Shown here one piece after another: positions 45,457 through 54,651 of a stretch of 64,000 bases of DNA. Below the pieces are notes generated by a model, which saw only the letters and a program-made list of their open reading frames with translations, did not search any database and was not told the origin of the DNA. Within the stretch, counting starts at the first letter, position 1; every line of letters starts with the position of its first letter. Made by a program: the position numbers and the translations under genes. Origin of the DNA: Vibrio sp. 16 (GTDB taxonomy: Bacteria > Pseudomonadota > Gammaproteobacteria > Enterobacterales > Vibrionaceae); NCBI RefSeq assembly GCF_963681195.1, contig NZ_OY808998.1:620001-684000 (forward strand), given 5' to 3'.

Positions 45457-46182
45457 ATGGAAAGCCCACTTGTCACGCTCAAACACGCCAGCAAAAGTTT
45501 TATCGATGGTAAAGAGACACATCGCGTGTTGGAAAGCGTCGACTTCACACTGAACACAGGAGCGAGTGTTGCGCTGACGGGCGCCAGTGGCAGCGGCAAA
45601 AGTACCTTACTCAATGTCATCGCTGGCTTTGAGCCGCTTTCCGATGGTGAGTTGTGGTTAGATGGTGATAACACAGCAGCTTGGAAAGACCCACAATGGA
45701 GCCGATTTCGACACCAAAAACTCGGTGTTATCTTCCAGCAATTCAATCTATTAACGCCGCTCAACGTACAGCAAAACATCGCCTTTCCTCTGCATTTGAA
45801 TCAACAGAAATGGAACGACTGGTGCGATTATTTGGTCGAGACTCTGGGCATCAGCCAACTTCTCGACAGGCATGTTTCTGCCCTTTCCGGCGGCCAACAG
45901 CAGCGAGTCGCTATCGCACGCGCATTGGCACACAAACCTAAGCTTCTACTTGCTGATGAACCCACAGGTAACCTCGACCAAAAAGCAGGGTTAGAAGTGA
46001 TGAAATTACTCAGTGAAATCACCACCCAAGGCAATACGGCAGTGCTGTTAGTCACCCACAGCCCTGAATGCGCTGAATTTATGAAAACCCACTTACGCTT
46101 AAAAGATGGGCGATTGGATAATAGTCAGCTACAGAACTGTCATCAAGTAAACAAACATGAGCTTCGCCATGAAGCAAGCTAA
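45457..46182 (+). CDS. ABC transporter ATP-binding protein, LolD/AttE-like
   Basis: A 241-residue ATPase. Walker A is GASGSGKST (residues 44-52), the signature is LSGGQQQRVAIARAL, and Walker B is LLLADEPTGNLD followed by the switch-type VTHSPECAEF. The closest relatives are LolD/MacB-type ATPases that energise substrate extraction from the inner membrane without crossing it. The next gene, overlapping by 26 bases, is a large FtsX-like permease, and a predicted secreted AttH-like lipoprotein follows, so this is the ATPase of an Att-type exporter. Confidence 0.92.
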   Translation: MESPLVTLKHASKSFIDGKETHRVLESVDFTLNTGASVALTGASGSGKSTLLNVIAGFEPLSDGELWLDGDNTAAWKDPQWSRFRHQKLGVIFQQFNLLTPLNVQQNIAFPLHLNQQKWNDWCDYLVETLGISQLLDRHVSALSGGQQQRVAIARALAHKPKLLLADEPTGNLDQKAGLEVMKLLSEITTQGNTAVLLVTHSPECAEFMKTHLRLKDGRLDNSQLQNCHQVNKHELRHEAS

Positions 46183-48679
46183 GTTATCAAATACCAGATT
46201 CACTCATACTCGACTCGCCCTGAATCTATTTTCAGCGCACTATCGGCAGGCGCCACTGCAAGCCGCCGCAATTCTGATCGGTATCGTGTTGGCCGTGACC
46301 TTGTTTGTTGCGGTGCAAGCCATCAACCTCAATGCCAAGCGCAGTTATGCGGAGTCTACCGAGCAGCTTAGTGCACAAGCTCAGAACTTAATTATTCCAC
46401 CCGCAGGGCAAAACTATCTGCCCGAATCGCTCTACTTCACCCTCAGACAAAACGGGCTCAGTGCAGCGCTACCTGTAATCGAAGGGCGAGTGAGAGATGA
46501 ACAAGGGCGTCGTTGGTCAGTACAAGGTAGCGAGTTGATTGCTGCCATCTCTTCACGTTCGCGCTATTCATCGGATAGTGAGCAAAACGTCTCTTTGTTC
46601 GACAGTGCGTTACCTTTGCCTGAGCTTTTAGCCGGCAAGCCCATCGTGATGATGAGCCAATCTCAACATCAAAACTTAGGGGAGGTAGAAACCCTAACTC
46701 TGGACGACATTCCAACCCAAGTGGTGGTGTTGCCTGACGAATGGCAGTTAGGTAGCCGAATGTTGATGGACATTGGCTTTGCCCAGCAACTGCTCAATAA
46801 ACAAGGACACCTCAGTTACATTGCGGTTTTCCATTCGGGTGAGAAAGGAAATAAAGACAAGCAAGCAAAGTGGCAGAACCTTATTGGTGAACAAGGACAA
46901 TGGATTTCCAATAATCAAAGTGCAGACCTTGGCTCACTGACCGACAGCTTTCACCTCAATCTCACCGCAATGAGCTTACTCGCCTTTTTAGTCGGGCTGT
47001 TCATCGCTTACAACGGCGTAAAGTACAGCTTGCTGAAACGCAATCGACTGTTAGTGCAGATTCAACAGGCGGGCGTTGCGCCGAGCATTGTGTTCTCTGC
47101 GCTGTTAGTTGAACTCACTATTCTCGTTACCATCGGCGCTTCCCTCGGTTTTGTATTAGGCATGCAACTTAGCCATTGGTTGCACCCGACCGTGGCGCTG
47201 ACATTGGAACAACTTTATGGCGCGACACTGCTGCCCGGCACTTGGCAGTGGCAATGGTGGGCGCAAGCGCTTCTACTCACATTAGCCGCAACCCTATTGG
47301 CGTGTTGGCAGCACTTTAAACAGCGAGTGCGCCAACCGCTTTCCTCTCATGGCGGTTTTTATCAAGCGCCTGAAGCCTCTAACGAAAACCAATTGTTCTT
47401 GATAGGTGCTGCGTTGACAACTCTCGCACTCGCAGGGTTATGGCTGAGTGAACACCACCGCTTCACCATGGCGTGGCTCGGCGTGCTTGTGGTGTCGATT
47501 CCTTTGTATCTACCCAAAACACTCAGCCTCTTAGCCAATTGGTGTGGAAAGCGCACCAGTTCCGGTTTGATGCAGTATCTGTTTGCTGAGTTGCGCGAGC
47601 TGATTTCTCCGCTTTCTCTCGCCATGATGGCACTGCTACTCGCCGTTACAGCCAATATGGGGATGAATACCTTAGTTGGTAGCTTCGAGTCCACCCTAAA
47701 ACAGTGGTTAGAACAAAGGCTGCACGCTGATATTTACGTCAGTCCTGCGCAAGGAGAAATCGCTAATGTGGAGCGCGCGTTAGGGCAGTTCGACAAGGTT
47801 GAGACCGTCTACAAGCAATACTACGTCGACGATAACCTGCAAGGCTTACCGATTTTGCTTGGCACCAAAGACAAAGACACCTTAGAACAAACCATGGTGT
47901 TCAAATCGCATTTGGAGAACTTCTGGCCACGCTTTTACCAAGGTGAGTTAGTCGCTATCAGTGAGCCAACCGCGGTCAAACTGGGTTTATCACTGGGTAG
48001 CGAGCTCACGCTTGATGCCGTTCCAAATAAGAACCTGCTTGTGGGTGCGGTATTCCACGATTACGGCTCACCCAACGGTGAAGTCTTATTAGCACCAAAG
48101 TTATGGCAAGAGAGTGGCTTTACCGACCTGCCAACAAGCCTTGGTATTAAAGTCTCGGGTGACCCACAAATCGTCTACGAGCAACTGCGCGAGCAACTGA
48201 ATCTGCATCCAAGTCAGCTCTACGATCAGGCGCAAATCAAATCCATCGCGTTGGATATATTCTCGCAGACCTTCGCCATTACGCGTGCGCTCAACGGCGT
48301 GACGTTGATGGTCGCGGTGATTGGCTTGTTCAGTGCTTGTTTCATGTTGCTCGACGCGCGTAAAGCCGCCATTGCAAGGCTGTATGCACTTGGCGTTAGT
48401 CGTCATAAATTAATGACCATGGTGGTCGGACAGATCGTCGCTTTGGTCAGTTTTACTCTGGTTATCGCCCTGCCCCTCGGTGCGATGGTGGGTTATGTGC
48501 TGACAGACATCGTCACCTTACGAGCTTTTGGTTGGAGCTTAAATTATGTGTGGAACTGGAGTGATGCCCTCAGTATTGCTGCGATCACCATCTTGGTGGC
48601 GGTGATTGCAACCTTGATTCCGCTGTGGCGATTGGTCAGTAAGCCTGTCGTGTCCAGTTTGCAAAGCGAGGTGTTGTGA
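46157..48679 (+). CDS. FtsX-like permease, fused Att-type (AttFG)
   Basis: An 840-residue ABC permease. The domain order is MacB-like: helix 1 near residue 30, a large periplasmic part, a helix group around residues 270-400 (LAFLVGLFIAYNGVKYSLLKR), a second periplasmic part, and C-terminal FtsX helices (GVTLMVAVIGLFSACFMLL then a last pair). It is about twice the length of a single FtsX permease, so it looks like AttF and AttG fused in one chain. It overlaps the ATPase gene by 26 bases, and the lipoprotein gene follows at TGATG. The start at 46157 (MSFAMKQAK) could instead be at 46169. Confidence 0.88.
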   Translation: MSFAMKQAKLSNTRFTHTRLALNLFSAHYRQAPLQAAAILIGIVLAVTLFVAVQAINLNAKRSYAESTEQLSAQAQNLIIPPAGQNYLPESLYFTLRQNGLSAALPVIEGRVRDEQGRRWSVQGSELIAAISSRSRYSSDSEQNVSLFDSALPLPELLAGKPIVMMSQSQHQNLGEVETLTLDDIPTQVVVLPDEWQLGSRMLMDIGFAQQLLNKQGHLSYIAVFHSGEKGNKDKQAKWQNLIGEQGQWISNNQSADLGSLTDSFHLNLTAMSLLAFLVGLFIAYNGVKYSLLKRNRLLVQIQQAGVAPSIVFSALLVELTILVTIGASLGFVLGMQLSHWLHPTVALTLEQLYGATLLPGTWQWQWWAQALLLTLAATLLACWQHFKQRVRQPLSSHGGFYQAPEASNENQLFLIGAALTTLALAGLWLSEHHRFTMAWLGVLVVSIPLYLPKTLSLLANWCGKRTSSGLMQYLFAELRELISPLSLAMMALLLAVTANMGMNTLVGSFESTLKQWLEQRLHADIYVSPAQGEIANVERALGQFDKVETVYKQYYVDDNLQGLPILLGTKDKDTLEQTMVFKSHLENFWPRFYQGELVAISEPTAVKLGLSLGSELTLDAVPNKNLLVGAVFHDYGSPNGEVLLAPKLWQESGFTDLPTSLGIKVSGDPQIVYEQLREQLNLHPSQLYDQAQIKSIALDIFSQTFAITRALNGVTLMVAVIGLFSACFMLLDARKAAIARLYALGVSRHKLMTMVVGQIVALVSFTLVIALPLGAMVGYVLTDIVTLRAFGWSLNYVWNWSDALSIAAITILVAVIATLIPLWRLVSKPVVSSLQSEVL

Positions 48680-49812
48680 TGGTTCGATTAGCAAGCAAAC
48701 TTACTCTGCTCATAAGTAGCTTGATCCTATTTGGATGTGAAGATGCCCAACAAAAAAATATGAGCACACAAAATATGGGCACATTGCTCGGCAGTGGAGA
48801 TATGCAAAGCGAGGTCAACCCATTCACCCCCGTGGAAAAAGGGGTTGAACTGACCTTCCCGGCAGACCATCAAGCACACCCAAACTTTCGTCATGAATGG
48901 TGGTACTTAACCGCTAACTTAATTGATGAAGATGGCACTCCACTTGGCGTCCAGTGGACACAATTTCGCTTTGCTGCTGCGCCACCGCCACCGCCAAGGG
49001 GCGAAGATGACGTGAAGAAAACCGAGTGGCAAACGCAGCAAATCTATATGGCGCACAGCGCGGTCACGACCGCGGACAAACACTACGCCGATGAAAAATG
49101 GTCACGCGAACAAGCCTCTCTAGCCGGTGTTGATACTTCACCATTTCGGGTTTACCTCGATGATTGGCAGTGGACCTCTTCAACCAACGACCTCTTCCCT
49201 GCTACGCTAAATGCCAATTCAGAGCAGTTTGGCTACTCACTCAAACTTACCAGCAGCGCGCCTTATCAAAAGCAAGGCGAACAAGGTTACAGCCCCAAAA
49301 GTGCCAATGTTCAGGTGGCGTCGTATTACTACAGCCAACCGTTTATTGATGTCTCCGGTGAAGTCACCATCGACGGTGAAACCCATCAAGTGTCGGGTAA
49401 AGGTTGGATAGATCGAGAGTGGAGCTCGCAATTCTTACTCGACTCACAACAAGGCTGGGACTGGTTTGCCCTAAGGTTGAGTGACGAAACCAGTTTGGTG
49501 GTATTCCAATTGCGGGATTCCAAAACCGGATCAGCCAGTTACTCCAGTGCAAAGCTGATGCAGCAAGAGGGATCTGGCATTGCTATCCCACAAAAAGACA
49601 TTCAGTTAAAGGCGACTAAGCAAACAAAAATCCAAGGTCGAACGTATCCAACCCAGTGGCAAGTGTCGATTCCTAATCAGCAAATTGAGCTTACCGTTTC
49701 TGCTCTCAACCTGAACGCGAAAATGCCGCTTTCTGTGCCTTATTGGGAGGGCCCAGTACGTATTGAGGGCTCTCATTCTGGGACTGGCTATATGGAGCTA
49801 ACAGGGTATTGA
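48679..49812 (+). CDS. AttH/CrtC-like lipoprotein
   Basis: A 377-residue lipocalin-like protein. The N-terminus is a lipoprotein signal ending LILFGC (Cys at residue 20), and the mature domain reads HEWWYLTANLIDEDGTPLGVQWTQFRF, VSGKGWIDREWSSQFLL and PYWEGPVRIEGSHSGTGYMELTGY, typical of the AttH/CrtC (hydroxyneurosporene synthase-like) family. ATG overlaps the permease stop (TGATG). It is probably the outer-membrane or periplasmic partner of the ATPase-permease pair. In other bacteria AttH-like proteins accompany cell-surface attachment or secretion functions; the substrate is not predictable. Confidence 0.87.
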   Translation: MVRLASKLTLLISSLILFGCEDAQQKNMSTQNMGTLLGSGDMQSEVNPFTPVEKGVELTFPADHQAHPNFRHEWWYLTANLIDEDGTPLGVQWTQFRFAAAPPPPPRGEDDVKKTEWQTQQIYMAHSAVTTADKHYADEKWSREQASLAGVDTSPFRVYLDDWQWTSSTNDLFPATLNANSEQFGYSLKLTSSAPYQKQGEQGYSPKSANVQVASYYYSQPFIDVSGEVTIDGETHQVSGKGWIDREWSSQFLLDSQQGWDWFALRLSDETSLVVFQLRDSKTGSASYSSAKLMQQEGSGIAIPQKDIQLKATKQTKIQGRTYPTQWQVSIPNQQIELTVSALNLNAKMPLSVPYWEGPVRIEGSHSGTGYMELTGY

Positions 49813-49891
49813 AATATTGAGCGGGAGCCCCAATTATTTTGCTAGAACAAATACTGGCAACCAAGTCATACACTGATTGAAAGGAAATATG

Positions 49892-50158
49892 ATGAACCCA
49901 ATTATCGCCTTGCTGAAAGAGAACAACATCAGCGATGAACAGATCAACGAAATCTTCCAGACTCTGACGCAGAACCCGCTTGCGGCAATGGCAACCATCA
50001 GCCAACTAGGTCTGCCACAAGAGAAGCTACAAATGCTGATGACACAAGTGATGCAAAACCCTGCGCTCATCAAAGAAGCCGTTGACGAACTAGGCTTAGA
50101 CTTCTCTAAAGTTGAAGAAGCAAAAGAGAAACTTCAGAGCCAAAACCAAGGCAACTAA
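49892..50158 (+). CDS. DUF2999 protein
   Basis: An 88-residue small soluble protein matching DUF2999, a family of mostly gamma-proteobacterial proteins: MNPIIALLKENNISDEQINEIFQTL, then LPQEKLQMLMTQVMQNPALIKEAVDELGLD. The start at 49892 is chosen over an adjacent ATG (49889) because the AAGGA spacing is better. It is helical, without membrane or signal sequence. Function unknown. It is followed by a strong terminator and is probably its own unit. Confidence 0.85.
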   Translation: MNPIIALLKENNISDEQINEIFQTLTQNPLAAMATISQLGLPQEKLQMLMTQVMQNPALIKEAVDELGLDFSKVEEAKEKLQSQNQGN

Positions 50159-50201
50159 TTTTTCGCAATTAAGTCTTAGCCATTTAGCGCTCAATCAAGA
50201 A

Positions 50202-50241
50202 AAAGCCGTTCGCCCGAACATTGGGGTTAACGGCTTTTTGC
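50202..50241 (+). terminator. Terminator of the DUF2999 gene
   Basis: AAAAAGCCGTT (50202-50212) pairs with AACGGCTTTTT (50231-50241), with a secondary CCC/GGGG pairing in the loop. Confidence 0.85.
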
Positions 50242-50347
50242 GCTCTAAGCTCAACCAATTTCTATCACGCATTTCTCACTAACCACTCTTGAAACATTGA
50301 TTCAATTCGGTAGGCTTTGAGCAACTCCAGCAAGAATGAGCTAACCA

Positions 50348-51247
50348 ATGCGCGTTGATTACCAAAAAAGATTGTTGCCTGTTATTCGCTATTTAGAAGC
50401 GCATTTTAACGAGCCGTTAAATCTGCCAGAGGTCGCTGCACTTGCCAATCTTTCACCGTATCACTTTCATCGCACCTTTAAAGCGGTTCAAGGTGAAACA
50501 CTGGCGGATTTTATTCGCAGACTTCGTTTAGAAGCCGCGGCAGATGAGCTGTTCAAATCCAAGCAACCGGTTTTAAATGTCGCATTAGAATATGGATTTT
50601 CTAGCTCACAAAGCCTAGCGAAAGCGTTCAAACAGCATTTTGGCGTAACCCCTACCGCATTTCGAGATTGCGATAACTATCAAGAGTTTGCCTTACTGGC
50701 TCGAAACAGCAAGATTGGACACACCTTGCGCAAGAATGGAAACGAAGTATCAACAAGCGATCCATATACTGGCTCTACACCAACAACATGGAGCAGCACA
50801 ATGGAAACGCAAAACTTTGAAAAATCAAAACTGGCTTACATTCGCGTAAACGGCCCTTACGGCCAAGGTTATGAAGAGCCATCTGGCCGCTTGTATCAAT
50901 GGGCAGGGATGAAAGGCTTGGCAGGCAATACCTGCATCTTCATCTACCATGACAACCCAGAAATCACCCCTGATGAGAAGTGTCGTACCGACATCTGCTT
51001 GATGGTGCCAGAAAATACAGAAGTGGCAAACGGTATTGAACTGCAAGACTTCCCAGGCGGTCAATACGCGGTAATGCGCCAGAGCATCACGGACGTCAAT
51101 CAATATGCGCAAATGTGGGATGAGCTAATGGGCAAAGTCATTGAGTCTGGACTGGAAAACGACTGCAGACCATGCTTTGAGCTCTACCACAGCTACGATC
51201 CGCAAACCCACCATGCGGATGTGAGTTTCTGCACCGCAATCAAATAG
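50348..51247 (+). CDS. AraC-type regulator with GyrI-like effector domain
   Basis: A 299-residue regulator. The AraC DNA-binding part is at the N-terminus (residues 1-110: NEPLNLPEVAALANLSPYHFHRTFKAVQGETLADFIRRLRLEAAADEL, then VALEYGFSSSQSLAKAFKQHFGVTP), and the C-terminal part (residues 140-299: FEKSKLAYIRVNGPYGQGYEEPS, DNPEITPDEKCRTDICLMVPENTEV, QDFPGGQYAVM) is a GyrI-like domain for small-molecule binding. This order is typical of Rob/SoxS-type AraC-GyrI regulators, which respond to drugs. It stands alone with a weak terminator after it; the target is unknown. Confidence 0.92.
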   Translation: MRVDYQKRLLPVIRYLEAHFNEPLNLPEVAALANLSPYHFHRTFKAVQGETLADFIRRLRLEAAADELFKSKQPVLNVALEYGFSSSQSLAKAFKQHFGVTPTAFRDCDNYQEFALLARNSKIGHTLRKNGNEVSTSDPYTGSTPTTWSSTMETQNFEKSKLAYIRVNGPYGQGYEEPSGRLYQWAGMKGLAGNTCIFIYHDNPEITPDEKCRTDICLMVPENTEVANGIELQDFPGGQYAVMRQSITDVNQYAQMWDELMGKVIESGLENDCRPCFELYHSYDPQTHHADVSFCTAIK

Positions 51248-51259
51248 CCCAACCTCTTC

Positions 51260-51286
51260 AAAAGCCTGCGTTCGAGCGGGCTTTCT
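51260..51286 (+). terminator. Weak terminator after the AraC-GyrI gene
   Basis: AAAGCC-T-GC pairs with GC-G-GGCTTT around 51261-51284, one mismatch or wobble, followed by TTCTT. Low strength. Confidence 0.45.
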
Positions 51287-51371
51287 TATCATCAGATTCA
51301 ATAAGGCTTGACTAAACTTAACCGATCGCATACATCAATTGATAGGGAGTTATGGGGACTCCTCATACGAT

Positions 51372-52250
51372 ATGGACATTGAAATGGATTCAATCTATCT
51401 GTTAACCAGAGTTACCTCCAAGCCTTCAAGACGCGTGCTAAGAAAAGCCGTTCGTTTTGCCCACGCAGCAAATAAAGCGCTCCACATTTACGCCGAAGAT
51501 TACCGTCGAAGCGAAGAACATACCTTTATCGATTTCTTGCTCAAAGGCGAAGAGAGCAGCGCCCGATACAATGACTATTTTATGCAGTGGTGCACCTCCG
51601 TAATAGAGTTAGTTGAGGAAATTTGCGCAGAAATAGAGTTCCCAGAAATGGATGTTAATTTCGACTTACTCTCTGGAAACAATTGGGAGAAGAAGCTATC
51701 GAAAGACCACCAAAACTGCGCCGACGTGTTCTTGGTCGATTATTCTCGAGGCGTATTAGCACCGCAGCTACTTAGGGAGTTGGCGCGTCAAAGTCACGAT
51801 GTCTTGTTGCTGACGGAGAACAAATGGGGACAAGAGATAAAGATTGCCGCCGCCATTGATCCGCTCCACCGCGGAGACAAAAATGCGGACATTGATAAAG
51901 CGATTATTGACCGCTGCTTAGAGACTGGCGCAAAGCTCAATGCCTCGACCACACTGGTATATTGCCAATATGTCGCGCCATACTTAAATCGCTATTCACA
52001 AGAAATTCTCGCCAATCAAAAGCACGCCATCAAAGAATTTCTCAATAGCAACAAGTTCTACCAACTGCCTTTGCGGTTGATTAAAGCCAACCCTGAAGAA
52101 GGTTTACCCGATGCCGTCGATACCATTGGCGCATCCATTCTAGCCATGGGCGCTTGCAAACGTATCGCGCTCTCTCGGTATTGGTCAGGCAGTACCGTGG
52201 ATGTGTTACTGGCCAACCCGCCATGTGATTTATTGCTCGTGAGTAAATAG
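51372..52250 (+). CDS. Tandem universal stress protein, UspE-like
   Basis: A 292-residue protein with two USP domains (about residues 1-145 and 150-292), like UspE. Second-domain sequence includes IKIAAAIDPLHRGDKNADIDKAI and ASILAMGACKRIALSRYWSGSTVDVLLANPPCDLLLVS; the usual GxxGxS(x)GS nucleotide signature is not clear in either domain. The start at 51372 (MDIEMDSIYLL) has no clear SD; an AGGGAG is 22 bases upstream, 2 bases from an out-of-frame ATG at 51352 that encodes only 17 codons. The exact start is therefore uncertain. Confidence 0.85.
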   Translation: MDIEMDSIYLLTRVTSKPSRRVLRKAVRFAHAANKALHIYAEDYRRSEEHTFIDFLLKGEESSARYNDYFMQWCTSVIELVEEICAEIEFPEMDVNFDLLSGNNWEKKLSKDHQNCADVFLVDYSRGVLAPQLLRELARQSHDVLLLTENKWGQEIKIAAAIDPLHRGDKNADIDKAIIDRCLETGAKLNASTTLVYCQYVAPYLNRYSQEILANQKHAIKEFLNSNKFYQLPLRLIKANPEEGLPDAVDTIGASILAMGACKRIALSRYWSGSTVDVLLANPPCDLLLVSK

Positions 52251-52299
52251 CATTGCATAAAAAAGGGGAGCACCACGCTCCCCATTCAAACAATCCAGA

Positions 52300-53169
52300 C
52301 TAACGCCGCTCGCGTACAATTTTAATCGCACCATCTAAGTGAATATCCCGCTGCGGGTAGGCGATAGTAATTTCATGCTGTTTAAACGCCTCATCAATGG
52401 CGAAACGAATCTCACTGGTCACAGCACGAACGCCCCCTTCCACTTGAGAATTTATCCAAAAGAAGGTTTCAAAAATTAACGCGTTGTCACCAAAGTCCTG
52501 AAAGAACACCGCCATTTCAGGTGTTTTCAGCACCTTAGGGTTACTTGACGTGATCTCTCGCATCAGGGTTTCCACCAAGCGAACATCACTGCCATAGGCA
52601 ACACCCACTACCACAGAGCCACGAACCAATTTATCGCGCAAGGTCCAGTTGATCACCGTGTTTTCCAACAACTTGCTGTTAGGAATCAACATATGGACGC
52701 CATCGACGCGTCGAATTCGAGTAGAACGCGTGTTGATTTGTTCCACAGTCCCTTTTGCCCCTTCAACCTCAAGGAAGTCACCAATACGAATGGGCTTTTC
52801 GCCTATCAATATCCAACCACTGATGAAGTTGTTAATGATGTTCTGCGCACCAAAACCAAAGCCGATTGCTATCGCACCCGAGAGAAACGCAAAAGCGGTA
52901 ATCGGGATATTGAGCATCGACAAAGTGGTCAGGAAAATGACCGCAAGGGCGACAACAAACAACACGCGCTCAATCAAGTGGACAATATTCGGGTCCTTGC
53001 CAGATGAGGTTAGGCGAGCACACACACCTTTAATAATAAGCTTTGAAACCCATAAACTAACCACCACCCAAGTCGGCACCGCTAAAATAGCCCACAAGGT
53101 AACCGGTTGTTCATTAAAGGTAAAAAGCGTCATCTCTAACCAAGAGATCGCCGTATCAAATGCATTCAT
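52300..53169 (-). CDS. MscS-family mechanosensitive channel in rimK operon
   Basis: A 289-residue channel protein with three N-terminal membrane helices, then the MscS pore region FGFGAQNIINNFISGWILIGEKPIRIGD and the soluble domain with VEQINTRSTRIRRVDGVHMLIPNSKLLENTVINW. Such channels open under membrane tension to release solutes. It is the last gene of a tight minus-strand operon after rimK, an AstE-like gene and a retropepsin-like gene, and overlaps the preceding gene by 4 bases. Why an ion channel is coupled to protein tail modification is not known; related rimK neighbourhoods in other bacteria also contain it. Confidence 0.9.
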   Translation of the reverse strand: MNAFDTAISWLEMTLFTFNEQPVTLWAILAVPTWVVVSLWVSKLIIKGVCARLTSSGKDPNIVHLIERVLFVVALAVIFLTTLSMLNIPITAFAFLSGAIAIGFGFGAQNIINNFISGWILIGEKPIRIGDFLEVEGAKGTVEQINTRSTRIRRVDGVHMLIPNSKLLENTVINWTLRDKLVRGSVVVGVAYGSDVRLVETLMREITSSNPKVLKTPEMAVFFQDFGDNALIFETFFWINSQVEGGVRAVTSEIRFAIDEAFKQHEITIAYPQRDIHLDGAIKIVRERR

Positions 53170-53618
53170 ATCTGTTTAGCACTCCCACCGCAGAATACTT
53201 GTGACGGATCAATAAGGAACTTTTTCCCCATCGCTTGACGACCAAGCAGCATCAAGTACGTCATGTCAGAGCGGTCGGTCAAGGTGATTTGGATTGGCCA
53301 CTCTAACCCACCCAATTTCACATTGGTTTCAATCACATAGCGCTGCTCAGAAACACCGTTTGAGGATTTCACTTTGCGCAGGTCATACAGCTCGGCTTTA
53401 CAGCGCACCACTTTATCAACGTTGTGCACCTCGGGGTGAATGTCGAACTGAATACCTGGCTTACCGTGTATGGTGATCAACGTAATATTGTCGACGTGCA
53501 ACGAGGACGTCTGAGCACCGGAGTCGACCCGAACGGTCAGGTTTTCAATGCCAAGATCGGGCAATGAAATGCTTTCAAGACGTCCAATAATGACTTTTTC
53601 TTTGCTACTGGTTGCCAT
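53166..53618 (-). CDS. RimB-type protease, retropepsin-like (PF05618)
   Basis: A 150-residue protein of PF05618, often labelled ATP-dependent zinc protease but with a retropepsin-like fold. The aspartic-protease-like motif is D32-S33-G34-A35 in VRVDSGAQTSSLHVDN. The remainder (IQFDIHPEVHNVDK, GLEWPIQITLTDRSDMTYLMLLGRQAM) fits. In Pseudomonas the corresponding RimB acts on RimK-modified ribosomal protein S6. It overlaps both neighbours in the rimK operon (4 bases into the channel gene, 1 base with the AstE-like gene), which argues for a linked function such as trimming the glutamyl tail. Confidence 0.88.
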   Translation of the reverse strand: MATSSKEKVIIGRLESISLPDLGIENLTVRVDSGAQTSSLHVDNITLITIHGKPGIQFDIHPEVHNVDKVVRCKAELYDLRKVKSSNGVSEQRYVIETNVKLGGLEWPIQITLTDRSDMTYLMLLGRQAMGKKFLIDPSQVFCGGSAKQI

Positions 53619-54646
53619 TACATACCTTCCTTAATTTCTCGTGAGGCCACATCCTCAGACAGCTTGTCAATTTGCTGGGCTATGGTCTGTTCATCTTCAT
53701 GGAAGTAAGCAATGTGATACATCGCTTCCCCTTCTTGAACTAAGGGAATGTTCTGCTTACCAATGATGACCCCAGTTCTCGGCGCGACGATCACCGCTAA
53801 TTCTTCGCCATAGGCACTGCTGATGGTTGCGAGCTGATCGCCTTTTTTCACGTAGTCACCCAGTTGGTATCGGTGTTTGACAATGCCACTCGCACTGCCC
53901 CTCACCCACTGGCTACCACGCGCAATCACTGGCTCTGGTACATCACGAAGTCGGCGACTTTTGCTCACCATGTTGAGATGACGCAAGACTCGAATGACAC
54001 CTCGTGTTCCCATGCGGATCGAGGTTTCATCAAATCGCAACGCTTCGCCACCCTCGTACACCAGCACTTTAGTATTCGAGTTCGCGGCACAATCACGCAA
54101 CGAGCCATCAATCTCTTCCGAATGCAGTACCACTGGTGCACCAAACGCATTCGCCAGCTGCGCGGTGACTTCATCTTCCACATTGGCGCGAATTTGCGGC
54201 AAGTTGGTTCGGTGGATGGCACCGGTATGCAGATCTATACCGTACTGACACTTATCGATGATCTCGGTTTTAAATATGTTTGCCACCCGCGCCGCAAGGG
54301 AGCCTTTCGGTGAGCCGGGGAAGCTACGGTTGAGATCACGACGGTCCGGCAAGTAGCGGCTTTGGTGGATCACACCATGCACATTCACCATTGGCACAAA
54401 AATCACCGTGCCTCGAATCACCTTAAAACGCTTCATATTGATAATGCGATGAACAATTTCAATGCCATTCAGTTCGTCACCATGGACGGCGGCACTGACA
54501 AAAATTGTCGGGCCTTCACGTTTGCCGCGAATAATGTATACCGGCAAAGAAACGTCAGCGTCGGTGTACAACTTCGCCACGGGCAACGCTATTTTAGTGC
54601 GTTGACCGGGCAATATTGTGTGTGTACCAATACGGAGCTCTGACAT
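53618..54646 (-). CDS. AstE/aspartoacylase-family deacylase of rimK operon
   Basis: A 342-residue zinc hydrolase of the succinylglutamate desuccinylase/aspartoacylase family. The zinc-binding HGDELNG is seen in FVSAAVHGDELNGIEIVHR, and YGIDLHTGAIHRTNL supplies the later His. A C-terminal lipoyl-like barrel follows (GDYVKKGDQLATISSAYGEE). In the rimK operon the likely substrate is a glutamyl or N-acyl modification, so it may remove or edit what RimK adds; this is inference. It starts 5 bases after rimK and ends at the start of the retropepsin-like gene. Confidence 0.88.
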   Translation of the reverse strand: MSELRIGTHTILPGQRTKIALPVAKLYTDADVSLPVYIIRGKREGPTIFVSAAVHGDELNGIEIVHRIINMKRFKVIRGTVIFVPMVNVHGVIHQSRYLPDRRDLNRSFPGSPKGSLAARVANIFKTEIIDKCQYGIDLHTGAIHRTNLPQIRANVEDEVTAQLANAFGAPVVLHSEEIDGSLRDCAANSNTKVLVYEGGEALRFDETSIRMGTRGVIRVLRHLNMVSKSRRLRDVPEPVIARGSQWVRGSASGIVKHRYQLGDYVKKGDQLATISSAYGEELAVIVAPRTGVIIGKQNIPLVQEGEAMYHIAYFHEDEQTIAQQIDKLSEDVASREIKEGM

Positions 54647-54651
54647 ACTTG

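Noticed and set aside
45402..45779. 125-codon minus-strand frame
   Set aside because: Antisense of the ABC ATPase, with no SD and no protein-like pattern.
51352..51405. 17-codon leader ORF overlapping the tandem USP start
   Set aside because: Its AGGGAG is only 2 bases from the ATG, too close to be efficient, and no attenuation structure was found.
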